Origin: Oscillospiraceae bacterium
Lineage (GTDB): Bacteria > Bacillota > Clostridia > Oscillospirales > Oscillospiraceae
Direction: 5' to 3'
Assembly: GCA_016290695.1 (NCBI GenBank)
Contig: JAEEUX010000176.1
Location: 1-5,461 of the forward strand
DNA: 5,461 nt
Part shown: positions 5,322 to 5,461 of the stretch, piece by piece
Position numbering within the stretch: the stretch's first letter is position 1
How the letters are laid out: every line of letters starts with the position of its first letter
Notes under the pieces: model-generated
Seen by the model: only the letters and a program-made list of their open reading frames with translations
Databases searched by the model: none
What the model was told of the DNA's origin: nothing
Program-made: the position numbers and the translations under genes

Positions 5322-5395
5322 GCGGGCGTAGTTCAATGGTAGAACACCAGCCTTCCAAGCTGGATACGTGGGTTCGATTCCCATCGCCCGCTCCA
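5322..5395 (+). tRNA. tRNA-Gly(UCC)
   Basis: A complete cloverleaf is visible, with CCA encoded. The acceptor stem GCGGGCG (5322-5328) pairs with CGCCCGC (5385-5391), followed by discriminator T and CCA (5393-5395). The D-stem is GTTC/GAAC, and the anticodon stem CCAGC/GCTGG encloses loop CTTCCAA with anticodon TCC (5354-5356), reading GGA and GGG glycine codons. The T-arm carries loop TTCGATT. It is the first of a tRNA cluster. Confidence 0.97.
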
Positions 5396-5408
5396 CCGTC
5401 TTGTATAT

Positions 5409-5461
5409 GCGCCAGTAGCTCAGCCGGATAGAGCAACTGCCTTCTAAGCAGTAGGCCAGGG
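5409..5461 (+). tRNA. tRNA-Arg(UCU), 5' part, cut by window end
   Basis: The 5' acceptor strand is GCGCCAG (5409-5415). The D-stem is GCTC/GAGC, and the anticodon stem ACTGC/GCAGT encloses CTTCTAA with anticodon TCT (5443-5445), reading AGA/AGG arginine codons. The T-arm and 3' acceptor strand lie beyond the window. It starts 13 nt after tRNA-Gly and probably shares its transcript. Confidence 0.93.

Overview
This window looks like the chromosome of an anaerobic bacterium of moderately high GC content. Shine-Dalgarno (SD) sites are strong (AGGAGG type) and several promoters are of the sigma70 type. The taxon cannot be fixed from the sequence alone. A phloroglucinol/pyrogallol-type molybdenum enzyme, an IclR regulator and the gene style would suit a gut, rumen or digester anaerobe such as a member of the Synergistota or a clostridial lineage; this is a low-confidence guess.

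Left part (1-3329, minus strand): a tight six-gene operon read right to left. Its order is an unrecognised 157-aa charged protein, an unrecognised 66-aa protein overlapping it, a 154-aa Nudix-fold protein with a degenerate Nudix box, an unrecognised 98-aa protein, an unrecognised 170-aa protein, and the first 445 residues of a large molybdopterin enzyme. That enzyme resembles the large subunit of pyrogallol-phloroglucinol transhydroxylase. It keeps the His, Tyr, Asp, Mo-ligand Ser and distal Tyr known from the Pelobacter acidigallici enzyme and has no N-terminal Fe-S cysteine motif. The last gene runs off the left edge, so any Fe-S small subunit would lie outside.

Middle (3330-4452): a repeat-rich, AT-rich control region of about 320 bp, then a plus-strand IclR-family regulator gene transcribed divergently from the operon. 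The control region holds a perfect consensus sigma70 promoter pointing towards the regulator (implying a leader of about 250 nt), a candidate -10 for the operon, a 6-bp inverted repeat and four copies of a CTATGA-type element. The simplest reading is that the IclR protein senses an aromatic substrate or intermediate and controls the divergent operon; this is inferred from layout only.

Right part (4453-5461): a strong hairpin terminator between convergent genes, a minus-strand beta-carbonic anhydrase with its own near-consensus promoter, then a plus-strand tRNA cluster. The cluster has a promoter with an upstream A-tract, a complete tRNA-Gly(UCC) and the 5' part of a tRNA-Arg(UCU) cut by the window edge. 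This part appears to be housekeeping.

The most promising novelty is the left operon: five small, mostly unrecognised soluble proteins encoded immediately ahead of a transhydroxylase-like molybdoenzyme.
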